Positions 8,780 to 17,983 of a stretch of DNA of 64,000 nucleotides are shown piece by piece. The translations under genes were made by a program, and so were the position numbers. The notes beneath the pieces are model-generated. The model did no database searches, was not told the DNA's origin, and worked only from the letters and a program-made list of their open reading frames with translations. The DNA comes from Ensifer sp. LC163. GTDB taxonomy: Bacteria > Pseudomonadota > Alphaproteobacteria > Rhizobiales > Rhizobiaceae. The stretch is taken from contig NZ_MBSS01000023.1 of the NCBI RefSeq assembly GCF_001695855.1, forward strand, positions 248,001-312,000, given 5' to 3'. Numbering within the stretch: position 1 is the stretch's first letter; the number at the start of each line of letters is the position of its first letter.

Positions 8780-9760
8780 ATGCCTGTCCGCAACACCGAC
8801 CAGATCATGCATAAGGCCGCGTGGCTCTACTACAGTCATGGGTTGCGGCAGGACGAAGTCGCGCAGAAGCTGGGGATCTCTCGCGCCTCGGTTGCCACCT
8901 ATCTCAGGCGGGCACGCGAGACCGGAATCGTCAATATCAGCACGTCGACGGAGCTCTTTACCGACGATGTTCTGGCGCGCGAACTCGAGGACGCGACCGG
9001 CGTGACTGCGGCCTGGATCGTGCCGGAGGATCGGCAGGCCATGGACCCTGCCGCGGAAATGCCGGTGCTGGCCGCATCCGTCTTCCTCGAACTCATCAAC
9101 AAGGGCGACCGCGTCGGCGTCGCCTGGGGACGCACGGTCTACCATATCGCCGATGTCATGCCCTTTGCCGACCTGCGGGGCGTGACGGTGGTGCAGCTTT
9201 GTGGCAATCTCGGTGCGCCCTATTCCTATCGGCCGGACCAGTGCACGACGGAGATCGCACGCCGGCTCAACGCCGAAGGCATCAATTTCTATGCGCCACT
9301 GGTGCTGTCGTCCGAGCGGCTGGCCGAGGAGCTTCGCGGCGAGCCGGTGATCCGCGAGCAGCTGTCGACGATCGCCGACTGTCATCTGGCGCTTTATTCC
9401 GTCGGCGGCATCGAAGACGACAGCCACCTCGTCAAGTGCGGCGCGCTCAGCGCCAGCGAGATGCACCGCATGGGCGAGGAAGGTGCCGTCGGCGTCATTG
9501 CCGGACAGTTGATCGACGGGGATGGCCAATGGGTGAACTGCGCCCACAATCGACGCTGCATCTCAGCCGACCTCGATTCGATCCGCGCCATCGGGAAACG
9601 CATGCTGGTCGTCCAGGAAGAGAGCAAGTTCGAGCCGCTGATGGCCGCGCTGAAAGGCGGTTTCGCCTCGCATCTCGTCGTCACGACATCGATGGCGCGC
9701 CGGGTGATGGAACGCTGGCAGCGGGACGGTCTCGACAAGGTGCATGCCGCGACCACCTAA
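8780..9760 (+). CDS. SorC/DeoR-type sugar-binding transcriptional regulator
   Basis: 326 residues: an N-terminal helix-turn-helix (KAAWLYYSHGLRQDEVAQKLGIS, with SRASVATYLRRAR as recognition helix) followed by a large effector domain of the SorC family, which adopts a phosphosugar-isomerase-like fold and binds sugar phosphates (GVAWGRTVYHIADVMP, VVQLCGNLGAPYSYRP). AAGGATTC precedes the ATG. It sits next to, and convergent with, the pentose ABC transporter genes and is the obvious regulator of that transporter and the divergent kinase/isomerase/RLP operon. Its inducer is probably a phosphorylated intermediate of that pathway (inference). Confidence 0.92.
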   Translation: MPVRNTDQIMHKAAWLYYSHGLRQDEVAQKLGISRASVATYLRRARETGIVNISTSTELFTDDVLARELEDATGVTAAWIVPEDRQAMDPAAEMPVLAASVFLELINKGDRVGVAWGRTVYHIADVMPFADLRGVTVVQLCGNLGAPYSYRPDQCTTEIARRLNAEGINFYAPLVLSSERLAEELRGEPVIREQLSTIADCHLALYSVGGIEDDSHLVKCGALSASEMHRMGEEGAVGVIAGQLIDGDGQWVNCAHNRRCISADLDSIRAIGKRMLVVQEESKFEPLMAALKGGFASHLVVTTSMARRVMERWQRDGLDKVHAATT

Positions 9761-9805
9761 GCAAATGTGGAAACGCGCCCTGACGCACAAGGGTGGCAGT
9801 ACACA

Positions 9806-9833
9806 AGCGGGGCGACCTTTCGGCCGCCCCGCT
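9806..9833. terminator. Hairpin between convergent SorC and ABC transporter genes
   Basis: Perfect 9-bp GC-rich arms AGCGGGGCG (9806-9814) and CGCCCCGCT (9825-9833) around a 10-nt loop, placed between the ends of two convergent genes. It probably serves as a bidirectional terminator, although no strong T run follows. Confidence 0.55.
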
Positions 9834-9855
9834 CTCCTTCAAAATAGCCCCGAAA

Positions 9856-10899
9856 TCAGGGCTTCGGCATCCACGCCGGCATGGCGACATCCGCATGGGC
9901 AAATTGCGGCAGCTTCGTGCCGAGTTCTTCCATGTTCTTGATGTCCTGATCGTTCAGGTCCTTCTGTGTGATCAGCGTCGGCGGGACGATGACGCTGCGG
10001 CCCGGATCCTCGCCGGCAAGCAGCATGGCAAGTGTTCTGACGGAGACCTGTCCGACCACGGCCGGATTGGTCGCCGCCGTGGCCGCCCAGGCGGAATCCG
10101 GCTCGCGCATCGCCGCGATATCGGAGGTCGAGATATCGGCGGAATAGATCTTCACGCTGGACGAAAGGCCGGCTTCGTCGACCGCAATCTTGACGCCCTT
10201 GGCGAACTCGTCATAGGGCGCGAACATCACGGTGATATCGGGGTTGGCGGAGATGACGGAACGCGCCTGGTTGGCGACCGAGTTGGCGATCGGGTTGTCC
10301 ATCGTGCCGAACTGCGAGATCTCGTTGATACCCGAATACTTGCCCTTGAATTCCTTCCAGGTTTCGTCGCGACGGTCGAGCGGCGCGATGCCGGCGACGT
10401 AGACGTAGCCAGCCTTGAAGCTCTCGCCGTTGTCCTTGATCGCCTGCTCCAGGGCGAGACGGGCGAGATCGCGGTCGGATTGCTCGACCTGTGGGATCTT
10501 CTCGTTTTCGACGTTCACGTCGAAGGCCACGACCTTGATGCCGGCATCGACGGCGCGCTGGGCCGCTTCCTTCATCGATTCCGTCAGGCCGTGCTGGATG
10601 ATGATCCCCTGCACGCCGAGCGCGATCGCCTGGTCGACCATGTCGGCCTGAAGCGCTGCATCCTGCCGGCTGTCGAGCACCTGAAGCTGAACGCCGAGTG
10701 CCTTTGCCTGCGCCTCCACGCCGGCAAGATAGGACTGGAAGAAGTCGCCGGTCGAGAGATAGCGCACCAGCGCGATCTTGACGTCGCCCGGCTTGTCGAA
10801 CGGCTTCGGCATGTCGGCGGCGAAGGAAGCGGTGGCGAAAGCCACGGTTCCCGCAAGGCCAAGCGCCAGCTTGCCCATTGCTCTGCGTGTAATGTCCAT
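9856..10899 (-). CDS. Periplasmic substrate-binding protein of a ribose-type (CUT2) ABC transporter
   Basis: 347 residues, with a Sec signal (RRAMGKLALGLAGTVAFATASFA) and a periplasmic binding protein type I fold like RbsB: KIALVRYLSTGDFFQSYLAG, GIIIQHGLTESMKEAAQRAV, GIKVVAFDVNVEN. The start at 10899 is set by GGAGGAG six bases upstream. It is the third gene of the ATPase-permease-binding-protein operon running leftwards from 13532. CUT2 systems import pentoses and related monosaccharides; the association with an MtnK-like kinase and MtnA-like isomerase suggests 5-methylthioribose, 5-deoxyribose or a similar pentose as the ligand (inference). Confidence 0.93.
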   Translation of the reverse strand: MDITRRAMGKLALGLAGTVAFATASFAADMPKPFDKPGDVKIALVRYLSTGDFFQSYLAGVEAQAKALGVQLQVLDSRQDAALQADMVDQAIALGVQGIIIQHGLTESMKEAAQRAVDAGIKVVAFDVNVENEKIPQVEQSDRDLARLALEQAIKDNGESFKAGYVYVAGIAPLDRRDETWKEFKGKYSGINEISQFGTMDNPIANSVANQARSVISANPDITVMFAPYDEFAKGVKIAVDEAGLSSSVKIYSADISTSDIAAMREPDSAWAATAATNPAVVGQVSVRTLAMLLAGEDPGRSVIVPPTLITQKDLNDQDIKNMEELGTKLPQFAHADVAMPAWMPKP

Positions 10900-10951
10900 T
10901 TCAGTCTCCTCCACTGGTGAACGTTTGTTTTCCGCCGACAGGGCTTTCCCG

Positions 10952-12019
10952 TCAGCGTTTGCCTCTTTTCGAGAGCGCAAAGGTGAAGATCAGGGCGATG
11001 ACGAGAACCGCGCCCTTGATGAAATCCTGCGTGTAATAGGGCGCGTTCATCATCGTCAGGCCCTGAAGCAGGATGCCGACGAAGAGCGCGCCGATGGCGG
11101 TGCCGAAGGCATTCGGCTTGGCGGCGCCTAGGACCGCGAAGCCGATCAGAGCGGCGGCGACGGCATCGAGCAACAGATTGTTGCCCGAGGCGATGTCGCC
11201 GCGGCCGAGGCGCGCGGCGAGCAGAATGCCGCCGATCGAGGCGAAGACGCCCGAGATGACATAGGCCGAGATTTTGTAGGCATTGACCGGGGCGCCCGCC
11301 AGGCCGGCGGCACGCTCGTTGGAGCCGACCGCATACATCATGCGTCCGAAGCGGGTGTATTCGAGGAAGAACCAGATCAGCACCGCCAGCACGATCAGCA
11401 CCACGACGGCCACGGGCACGAGGTTCGGCAGGATCAGATCGAAGCGATGGCGCCCGAGCGCCAGGAAGGCGGGGCTGAAAGCGCCTGTGGCCACCGAGCC
11501 GTCGGGAAGCGTCATGCCGGCGGCAATCGATCGGCCCTCGGTCGGTATGCGCTGCAGGCCGAGTAGCAGGAACATCATGCCGAGCGTCGCCAAAAGGTCC
11601 GGCACGCGCATATAGACGATGATGACGCCGTTGATCAGCCCGACGAGGACGCCGATCGCCAGGCAGACGAGCGTTGCCGTCAGCGCGTCTCCGCCCATCA
11701 CCACCATCACATAGGATGACGCCATCATCGCCGTGGTCGCGACCGAGCCGATCGACAGGTCGAAGCCGCCGACGACGAGCGTGGCCGTGACGCCGAGCGC
11801 CAGGATGCCGGTGATCGATACGGATTGCAGGATGAAGACGGCGCTCTGCGGCGAGGAAAACCCGTTCGTCACCAGCGAGAAATAGACAACCAGTCCGGCC
11901 AGAAGGGCGAGGAAGCCGTATTTGATCGCGATGTCGCGCAGGCTGACCATGGGACTTGGCGGCGGCGCCGACAGCACCGAAGCGGCGGGCGGCGCGGGTT
12001 TCATCTGTTCACTGCTCAT
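10952..12019 (-). CDS. Ribose-type ABC transporter permease
   Basis: 355 residues with an N-terminal Pro/Ala-rich cytoplasmic tail (to about residue 28) and then eight to ten hydrophobic segments of the RbsC family. Family landmarks include TLVVGGFDLSIGSVATTAMM, LINGVIIVYMRVPDLLATLG and YAVGSNERAAGLAGAPVNAY. It forms the membrane channel for the pentose transporter. Its ATG at 12019 overlaps the end of the ATPase gene by 11 bases, so translation is coupled. Confidence 0.93.
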   Translation of the reverse strand: MSSEQMKPAPPAASVLSAPPPSPMVSLRDIAIKYGFLALLAGLVVYFSLVTNGFSSPQSAVFILQSVSITGILALGVTATLVVGGFDLSIGSVATTAMMASSYVMVVMGGDALTATLVCLAIGVLVGLINGVIIVYMRVPDLLATLGMMFLLLGLQRIPTEGRSIAAGMTLPDGSVATGAFSPAFLALGRHRFDLILPNLVPVAVVVLIVLAVLIWFFLEYTRFGRMMYAVGSNERAAGLAGAPVNAYKISAYVISGVFASIGGILLAARLGRGDIASGNNLLLDAVAAALIGFAVLGAAKPNAFGTAIGALFVGILLQGLTMMNAPYYTQDFIKGAVLVIALIFTFALSKRGKR

Positions 12020-13532
12020 GAGGCTGTACCTGCTGATGATGTTGACCGGCGATCTCCTGGAGGAGGCGCTCGACGTCGACCGCGGCGTTGCGATGCTCGC
12101 CGACGATCGTATGTTCCGACATCACGAGAATGCGGTCGGCGATCTCGAAGGCTTCGTCGAGCTCGGTCAGGAAAACGATGGTTGCGCGGCCGGAGGCCGA
12201 GGCGCGCAGCTTGGCGCCGATATCGCGGCGCGCGGCAATGTCGACGCCCTGGAAGGGCTCGTCGAGAATCAGGAGGCGCGAGGGCTCGGAAAGCCAGCGT
12301 CCGACCATTACCTTCTGCTGATTGCCGCCGGAAAGCGTCTGCATCTCGTCGCGCTCGCTGCGGCAGACGACGCTAAGCGCGGCGATCTGCGCTCGCGATT
12401 TCGCCCGTTCGGCCCGGCGGTTCGATATGCCGAAGCGCGACAGCCGCGTGAGGAACGGCAGGCTGATATTCTCGTAGATGTTGAAATCGGGAACGATGCC
12501 GCTGTCGGCTCGATCCTTGGCGACCAGAAACACGCCCTTGGCAATCGCCTGACCGGTGCTCTGCGGACGGTAGGGCGCGCCGTCGAGCGTCATCCGGCCG
12601 GCCGCTGCCGACCGAGCCCCGAAAAGCGTCTCGGCCAGCGCCGTCTTGCCGACGCCGACGAGACCGGTGACGGCGACGATTTCGCCATCGCCCAGCTCAA
12701 GATCGAACGGTCGCGACGTCTCCGTCAGCCGCAGGCCCTTGACCGAAAAGACCGCTCCATGGGCCTCCCGCACGCTGACCGCACCTGCCGAGACCTTTTG
12801 CCCGAGCATCGCGTTGACAGCACCTTCGTAATCCAGATCCGCCCCCTCGAAGCGGCCGGTGATGCGCCCGTCGCGCAGCGTGACAATGCTGTCGGCGAGC
12901 CTGCGGATGTCGGACATTCGGTGCGAGATATAGAGGATCGCCACACCGCGGGCTTTCAGCCGGTCGATGAGCTCGAACAGGCGATCGGCCTCAGCACTCG
13001 ACAGCGACGAGGTCGGCTCATCGAGGATCAGCACCTGCGGTTCATGCGCCATGGCGCGGGCGATGGCGACCATCTGCCGGTCGGCGAGCGTCAGGTCGTT
13101 GATATCGGCGGAAAGATCGATGGCCAGGCCCATGCGGGCAGCGACGACGGCGGCCTCGCGCCTTACCCGGCGAGGATTGAAGAAAAGGCGCGCACCGCTG
13201 CCGTTCAGGCGATCGAGCGTCAGATTGGTCGCGACGTCGAGATCGGCGACGACGCCGTCATTGATGTTTTGATGGACTGTCACCACGCCGGCCCGGATCG
13301 CTTCCGCCGGCGTTGCCGGCGCGAAAGGGAGGTCGTCCAGCCGCATATCCCCGGCATCGCTGACGTAGACGCCGCTGAGGATGCGCACCAGTGTCGACTT
13401 TCCAGCGCCGTTGGCCCCCATCAGCACCGTGACGGCACCCTTGCGCAATTCGAGATCGACACCCTTCAGGACCGGTATCGGCCCGAAGGATTTGCGCACG
13501 CCCTCGATGCGAAACACTGCTTGTTCGCTCAT
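12009..13532 (-). CDS. Ribose-type ABC transporter ATPase with two nucleotide-binding domains
   Basis: 507 residues, the usual length of RbsA/XylG-type duplicated ATPases. The first domain has Walker A GANGAGKS, signature-region LTLADRQMVAIARA and Walker B VLILDEPTSSL. The second has GLVGVGKTALAETL, LSGGNQQKVMVGRWL and LLILDEPFQGVD. It energises import of the pentose. First gene of its operon, with GGGAGGA upstream of the ATG. The 145-base region between it and the divergent kinase gene contains a perfect 27-bp palindrome that probably controls both directions. Confidence 0.94.
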   Translation of the reverse strand: MSEQAVFRIEGVRKSFGPIPVLKGVDLELRKGAVTVLMGANGAGKSTLVRILSGVYVSDAGDMRLDDLPFAPATPAEAIRAGVVTVHQNINDGVVADLDVATNLTLDRLNGSGARLFFNPRRVRREAAVVAARMGLAIDLSADINDLTLADRQMVAIARAMAHEPQVLILDEPTSSLSSAEADRLFELIDRLKARGVAILYISHRMSDIRRLADSIVTLRDGRITGRFEGADLDYEGAVNAMLGQKVSAGAVSVREAHGAVFSVKGLRLTETSRPFDLELGDGEIVAVTGLVGVGKTALAETLFGARSAAAGRMTLDGAPYRPQSTGQAIAKGVFLVAKDRADSGIVPDFNIYENISLPFLTRLSRFGISNRRAERAKSRAQIAALSVVCRSERDEMQTLSGGNQQKVMVGRWLSEPSRLLILDEPFQGVDIAARRDIGAKLRASASGRATIVFLTELDEAFEIADRILVMSEHTIVGEHRNAAVDVERLLQEIAGQHHQQVQPHEQ

Positions 13533-13571
13533 GCTCTCCTCCCAATGAAGGCAGGTTAGGATGGCTATCCA

Positions 13572-13598
13572 TCAAATGTCAAGGCGATTGACATTTGA
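13572..13598. promoter_or_regulatory. Perfect palindromic operator between the pentose transporter and kinase operons
   Basis: Two perfect 11-bp arms, TCAAATGTCAA (13572-13582) and TTGACATTTGA (13588-13598), flank a 5-base spacer GGCGA. The site sits about 40 bases from the ATPase start and 80 bases from the kinase start. Size, symmetry and position fit a SorC-type operator. The right arm contains TTGACA, so the palindrome may overlap a -35 element. Confidence 0.7.
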
Positions 13599-13677
13599 CA
13601 GAATGGCGAATTACCTATGGCCCATGACAGCATGACGAGGAGCGGCCGAGGCCGGTCATGCCGACAAGGAGGACCAT

Positions 13678-14949
13678 ATGGACAAGCACGTTTTCGAGGC
13701 GCTCAGCGCCGAAACGCTGCCATCAAGGCTGAGCGGCAACTCAGCACTTTGCGACAGGATCGGTGGCGATCATGGCCGCTGGCAGGTCAAGGAGGTCGGC
13801 GACGGCAACCTCAATCTCGTCTTCATCGTCACGGGCGAGAAGGGTGCAGCGATCGTCAAGCAGGCGCTCCCCTATGTCAGGCTCGTCGGCGAGCGCTGGC
13901 CCTTGCCCCTGAAGCGCTCGTTCTTCGAGTACCACGCCCTCATTCGCCAAGCGGCGCGCGACCCGGGCATGGTGCCGGAGATCCTGTTTTTCGACGCCGA
14001 GCAGGCGATGATCATCATGGAATACCTGGCGCCGCACGTGATCCTGCGTCGTGCGCTGATCGAGGGGCGCGCGCTGCCGAAGATCGGCCGCGATCTCGGG
14101 CTTTTCGCCGCCCGCACGCTTTTCCGCGGCTCGGATCTTGCGATGCCGACGCGCGACAAGAAGGCCGATCTCGCCCTTTTCGCCGACAATGTCGAGCTCT
14201 GCGACATCACCGAAAACCTGGTCTTCTCAGATCCTTACTTCGAGGCGGAGATGAACCGCCACACGACACCGCACCTCGACGGTCTCGTCGGGGAATTGCG
14301 CCGCGACCGTGACCTGAAGGTCGAGGCCCAGCGGCTGAAACACATCTTCTCCGCCAAGGCCGAGACGCTCTGCCACGGCGACCTGCACACCGGCTCGGTC
14401 ATGGTCACCGACGACGAGACACGCGTCATCGACCCGGAATTCGCCTTCTACGGGCCGATCAGCTTCGATGTCGGCATGCTGCTCGCCAATTTCTGGATGA
14501 GCTACTTCTCGCAAGGAGGCCATGAGAGCGCTGCCGGCGAACGCGACCAGATGCGCGCCTACCTCCTGGATACCGTCGATACGATCTGGGAAACCTTCTG
14601 CGACGAGTTTTCGACGCTCTGGCGCAGCGAGCGCAAGGGCATCCTCTATCAGGCGAGCCTTTTCGAAGACGGTGACGACCCGTTCGGCTCAGAGCAGGCG
14701 CTGACCATCGTTCTCGATGAGATCTACCGCGAGATGCTCGGCTTTGCCGGGGTCGAGATCCTGCGCCGCATCCTCGGCCTTGCCCACAATGCCGATTTCG
14801 AAACCATCGGCGACCTCAGCCGCCGCGCCGCATGCGAAAGCAAGGCGCTGAAGCTCGGGCGTCATCTTGCCGTCAACCGGGATCGCATTGCGAGCCTCAG
14901 GGACATTCGCGCCACCGCGCAACGGCTTCAGCAGGAGACACTTTCGTGA
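13678..14949 (+). CDS. mtnK: 5-methylthioribose kinase-like sugar kinase (MtnK family)
   Basis: 423 residues, close to the length of known MtnK. It has the protein-kinase-like fold of this family: a nucleotide-binding N-lobe ([25 protein letters not shown]), catalytic loop [13 protein letters not shown] and metal-binding segment [16 protein letters not shown]. MtnK phosphorylates 5-methylthioribose at O1. AAGGAGG precedes the ATG. It opens a tight operon with MtnA, split transketolase and a RuBisCO-like protein, and lies divergent to a pentose importer, so its substrate is probably imported. 5-deoxyribose or another 5-modified ribose is a real alternative to methylthioribose. Confidence 0.88.
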   Translation: MDKHVFEALSAETLPSRLSGNSALCDRIGGDHGRWQVKEVGDGNLNLVFIVTGEKGAAIVKQALPYVRLVGERWPLPLKRSFFEYHALIRQAARDPGMVPEILFFDAEQAMIIMEYLAPHVILRRALIEGRALPKIGRDLGLFAARTLFRGSDLAMPTRDKKADLALFADNVELCDITENLVFSDPYFEAEMNRHTTPHLDGLVGELRRDRDLKVEAQRLKHIFSAKAETLCHGDLHTGSVMVTDDETRVIDPEFAFYGPISFDVGMLLANFWMSYFSQGGHESAAGERDQMRAYLLDTVDTIWETFCDEFSTLWRSERKGILYQASLFEDGDDPFGSEQALTIVLDEIYREMLGFAGVEILRRILGLAHNADFETIGDLSRRAACESKALKLGRHLAVNRDRIASLRDIRATAQRLQQETLS

Positions 14950-16040
14950 AAGTCGGAGAAAAGCACTACCATACGATCTGGCTCAACGCCGACGGCCGCT
15001 CGGTCGACATCATCGACCAGCGCTGGCTACCACACGAGTTCCGGATCGTCACGCTGAAGACGGTCGCCGATGTCGCCGTTGCGATCCGCGACATGTGGGT
15101 GCGCGGCGCACCGCTGATCGGCGTCACCGCCGCCTACGGCATTGCCATCGCCATGGCGGACGATCCCTCCGACCGCCACCTCGACGCGGTCTGGGAGGAG
15201 CTCAACGAGACGCGGCCGACGGCGATCAACCTGCGCTGGGCGCTTGAGGCCATGCGGCAGTTCCTGCGTCCGCTTTCGGTCGAAGACCGTGCAGACGCCG
15301 CCTATCGACGCGCCGCCGAAATCGCCGAGGAAGACGTCCAGCTCAATCGGGCGATCGGCGCCAATGGCCTGAAGATCATCCGCGAGATCGCGGCAAGCAA
15401 GAAGCCCGGCGAGCCGGTCAACATCCTGACCCATTGCAATGCCGGCTGGCTGGCAACCGTCGACTATGGAACCGCGACAGCGCCGATCTACATGGCGACC
15501 GAGGCGGGCATCCCCGTCCATGTCTATGTCGACGAGACCCGGCCGCGCAACCAGGGTGCGCAGCTGACGGCCTGGGAATTGAACGGTCACGGCGTGCCGC
15601 ACACACTGATCGTCGACAATGCCGGCGGCCACCTGATGCAGCACGGCGCCGTCGACATGGTGATCGTCGGCACGGACCGCACTACCGCGAACGGCGATGT
15701 CTGCAACAAGATCGGCACCTACCTGAAGGCGCTTGCCGCCAGCGACAACGACGTTCCCTTCTATGTCGCACTCCCCTCTCCGACCATCGACTGGACCGTC
15801 AAGGACGGCGTCAAGGAAATCCCGATCGAGGAGCGCACTGGCGACGAGGTGAGCTTCGTCCAGGGGCGCGGCCCCGATGGCTCGATCATCTCGGTTCGCG
15901 TCTCGCCCGAAGGTAGCCCTTCGGCGAACCCGGCCTTCGACGTGACGCCGGCGCGGCTCATCACCGGCCTAATCACCGAACGCGGCGTGGCCGTGCCTTC
16001 ACCCGAAGGCCTCAAAGCGCTGTTTCCGGAAAGGAGCTGA
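14946..16040 (+). CDS. mtnA: 5-methylthioribose-1-phosphate isomerase-like protein (MtnA)
   Basis: 364 residues from a GTG start at 14946 that overlaps the kinase stop by 4 bases; AGGAG lies seven bases upstream. Family marks: [26 protein letters not shown], the catalytic cysteine in [16 protein letters not shown] and the catalytic aspartate in [19 protein letters not shown]. MtnA converts methylthioribose-1-phosphate to methylthioribulose-1-phosphate; close homologues act on 5-deoxyribose-1-phosphate or ribose-1,5-bisphosphate. It follows the kinase in the expected order for aldose-1-phosphate to ketose-1-phosphate conversion. Confidence 0.9.
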   Translation: MKVGEKHYHTIWLNADGRSVDIIDQRWLPHEFRIVTLKTVADVAVAIRDMWVRGAPLIGVTAAYGIAIAMADDPSDRHLDAVWEELNETRPTAINLRWALEAMRQFLRPLSVEDRADAAYRRAAEIAEEDVQLNRAIGANGLKIIREIAASKKPGEPVNILTHCNAGWLATVDYGTATAPIYMATEAGIPVHVYVDETRPRNQGAQLTAWELNGHGVPHTLIVDNAGGHLMQHGAVDMVIVGTDRTTANGDVCNKIGTYLKALAASDNDVPFYVALPSPTIDWTVKDGVKEIPIEERTGDEVSFVQGRGPDGSIISVRVSPEGSPSANPAFDVTPARLITGLITERGVAVPSPEGLKALFPERS

Positions 16041-16043
16041 CCG

Positions 16044-16979
16044 ATGAACCTTACAAACCACAAGACGACCGAAGAGATCGCGCTCGGCATCCGCCGCCGC
16101 GTCTTCTTCCACACGATGAAGAACAATGGCGGCTATCTGAGCCAGGCCTGCTCGGCCGCCGAAAGTCTCGCCTTGCTCTACAATGAGATCCTGAAGCTGG
16201 GTGAACCGACCTTGCCGAAGGTGCCGCTGCCGTTTCGCGGCGTGCCTTCCGCCGACAATCCCGATGCCTTCACCGGCGCCGGTTATCACGGCCCGGCCGC
16301 ACCCGAATACGACCGCTTCTTCATCTCGCCGGCGCACTATGCGCTGGTGATCTACTGCGCGCTGATCGAGGTCGACCGCATGGACGATGGTGCGCTCGAC
16401 CACTTCAACAAGGATGGCAGCTCCGTCGAGATGATCGGCGCCGAGCACAGTCCGGGCATGGAGGTAACGACGGGCTCATTGGCGCAGGGGCTTTCCATGG
16501 CCTCCGGCGTCGCCTTCGCACGGCAGAAGCAGAACGAGCCGGGCAAGGTCTGGGTCTACATGTCCGATGGCGAATTCCAGGAAGGCCAGACCTGGGAGTG
16601 CCTAGCCGCCATGGCCCACCACCGGATCGACAACATCCGTGTCGTCGTCGACGTCAACCGCCAGCAATGCGATGGCGCCATGTCCTCGGTTCTCGATCTC
16701 GGCGACCTTGCCGGCAGGGTCGAAGCCTTTGGGGCCACCTGCCGCTCGATCGACGGCCACGATCTGCAAGCCCTGCGCAATGCTGCCAACAGCGCCGAAC
16801 CGGGCAAGCCGCTGATCATCCTCGCCAACACCTCGCCCTTCCAGGGAATGAACTTTCTCCAGAAGCGCTTCCCGCGCCTTCATTACGTGCGCTTCAAGAG
16901 CGCCGAGGAGAGGCTTGAAATGCAGGCAGCACTTGCTGTCGAACTGGGCGTGAGCCCGAACGAAATGGAAGGGGCCTGA
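16044..16979 (+). CDS. Transketolase, N-terminal (thiamine diphosphate-binding) subunit
   Basis: 311 residues corresponding to the first half of transketolase, as in split transketolases. It carries EHSPGMEVTTGSLAQGLSMA (equivalent to the usual TGSLGQGLS region) and the thiamine diphosphate/Mg motif as MSDGEFQEGQTWE ending at VVDVNRQQ. The first Gly of the usual GDG triplet is Ser here. AAGGAGC precedes the start, and the C-terminal partner begins 2 bases after the stop. Split transketolases are known in some sugar catabolic operons (for example apulose-4-phosphate transketolase). Here the pair probably cleaves the ketose phosphate made by the isomerase or RLP (inference). Confidence 0.9.
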   Translation: MNLTNHKTTEEIALGIRRRVFFHTMKNNGGYLSQACSAAESLALLYNEILKLGEPTLPKVPLPFRGVPSADNPDAFTGAGYHGPAAPEYDRFFISPAHYALVIYCALIEVDRMDDGALDHFNKDGSSVEMIGAEHSPGMEVTTGSLAQGLSMASGVAFARQKQNEPGKVWVYMSDGEFQEGQTWECLAAMAHHRIDNIRVVVDVNRQQCDGAMSSVLDLGDLAGRVEAFGATCRSIDGHDLQALRNAANSAEPGKPLIILANTSPFQGMNFLQKRFPRLHYVRFKSAEERLEMQAALAVELGVSPNEMEGA

Positions 16980-16981
16980 CC

Positions 16982-17983
16982 ATGGTCGAAATCGTCAACC
17001 GCCCTTATGCCAAAGCTTTCGAGGCTTTCGCTGCGGCCCGTCCGGAAGTGCTTTGCCTTTCGGCCGACCTGACCTCCTCCTGTGAGGTCGACGGCTTCCG
17101 CGATCGGCATCCGGAGCAGTTCCTGTCGCTGGGGATGGCCGAGCAGAACATGCTCTCCTTCGCCGGCGGGCTTGCGATGCAGGGTTACCGGCCCTTCATC
17201 CACACCTTCTCGGTCTTCCTCTACCGGCGCCCCTACGATCAGCTGATCAATTCGATCGCCTATTCCAATCGCAGGGTGCGTCTGATGGGCTTCCTGCCGG
17301 GGATCACCACGCCCGGCGGCATCACCCATCAGGCGATCGAGGACATCGCCGTCATGCGTGCCGTGCCGAACATGACCATTCTGGAAACCGGCGACGCAAC
17401 CGAGGTCGAAACCGTGCTCGAGGTTGCCGATGCGATCGATGGGCCGGTCTATGTCCGCATCCTTCGCGGCGAAGTCCCCCGGCTCTTCTCGACGCCGTTC
17501 ACGTTCAACAAACTGCGCACCCTTTCGGAAGGTGACGACATCCTCATCGTCAGTTCCGGGGTCTGCACCGAGGAGGCCTTGCGGGCCACCCGGCCGATCG
17601 AAGCACGCGGCATCGGGCTTCATCATCTGCACGCCTCGACGCTGAAACCGTTCGACCGCGACGGGCTGATCAAGGCAGCGCGCGGCAAGAAGGGCGTCGT
17701 CACGCTGGAAAACCACACCATCGTCGGTGGGCTTGGTTCGCTGGTGGCCGAGATCATCGCCGAAGAGGGGCTTGGCGTCCGCCTGAGGCGCCTCGGCCTG
17801 AAGGACACTTTCGCTCATGGCGCCTCGAAGCCGTACCTGATGAAGAAGTATGGCCTGGACGCCGGCGCGCTGGTGTCGGCGATCGAGGAACTGACCGGCA
17901 AGACGCTCGGGATCGGCGAGGACGAGCTGACCGAGGTTCGTCTCGATCATGTGCATTCGGCGCAGAAGGCGGAGGCGCTCTGA
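16982..17983 (+). CDS. Transketolase, C-terminal subunit
   Basis: 333 residues covering the pyrimidine-binding and C-terminal domains. The catalytic glutamate that activates thiamine diphosphate is in LGMAEQNMLSFAGGLAMQG; further marks are HTFSVFLYRRPYDQL, GGITHQAIEDIAVMRAVPNM and, in the last domain, VTLENHTIVGGLGS. It must assemble with the subunit encoded just upstream to form an active site. Its stop overlaps the start of the RuBisCO-like gene by one base. Length and motifs are those of a functional protein rather than a relic. Confidence 0.9.
   Translation: MVEIVNRPYAKAFEAFAAARPEVLCLSADLTSSCEVDGFRDRHPEQFLSLGMAEQNMLSFAGGLAMQGYRPFIHTFSVFLYRRPYDQLINSIAYSNRRVRLMGFLPGITTPGGITHQAIEDIAVMRAVPNMTILETGDATEVETVLEVADAIDGPVYVRILRGEVPRLFSTPFTFNKLRTLSEGDDILIVSSGVCTEEALRATRPIEARGIGLHHLHASTLKPFDRDGLIKAARGKKGVVTLENHTIVGGLGSLVAEIIAEEGLGVRLRRLGLKDTFAHGASKPYLMKKYGLDAGALVSAIEELTGKTLGIGEDELTEVRLDHVHSAQKAEAL

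Noticed and set aside
11922-13559. 545-codon plus-strand frame opposite the ABC ATPase
   Set aside because: The minus strand encodes a textbook duplicated ABC ATPase with all motifs; the plus-strand frame is an antisense artefact. The same holds for 50266-51903 opposite ilvD, 5192-6586 opposite dipZ and 41505-42848 opposite cyoB.
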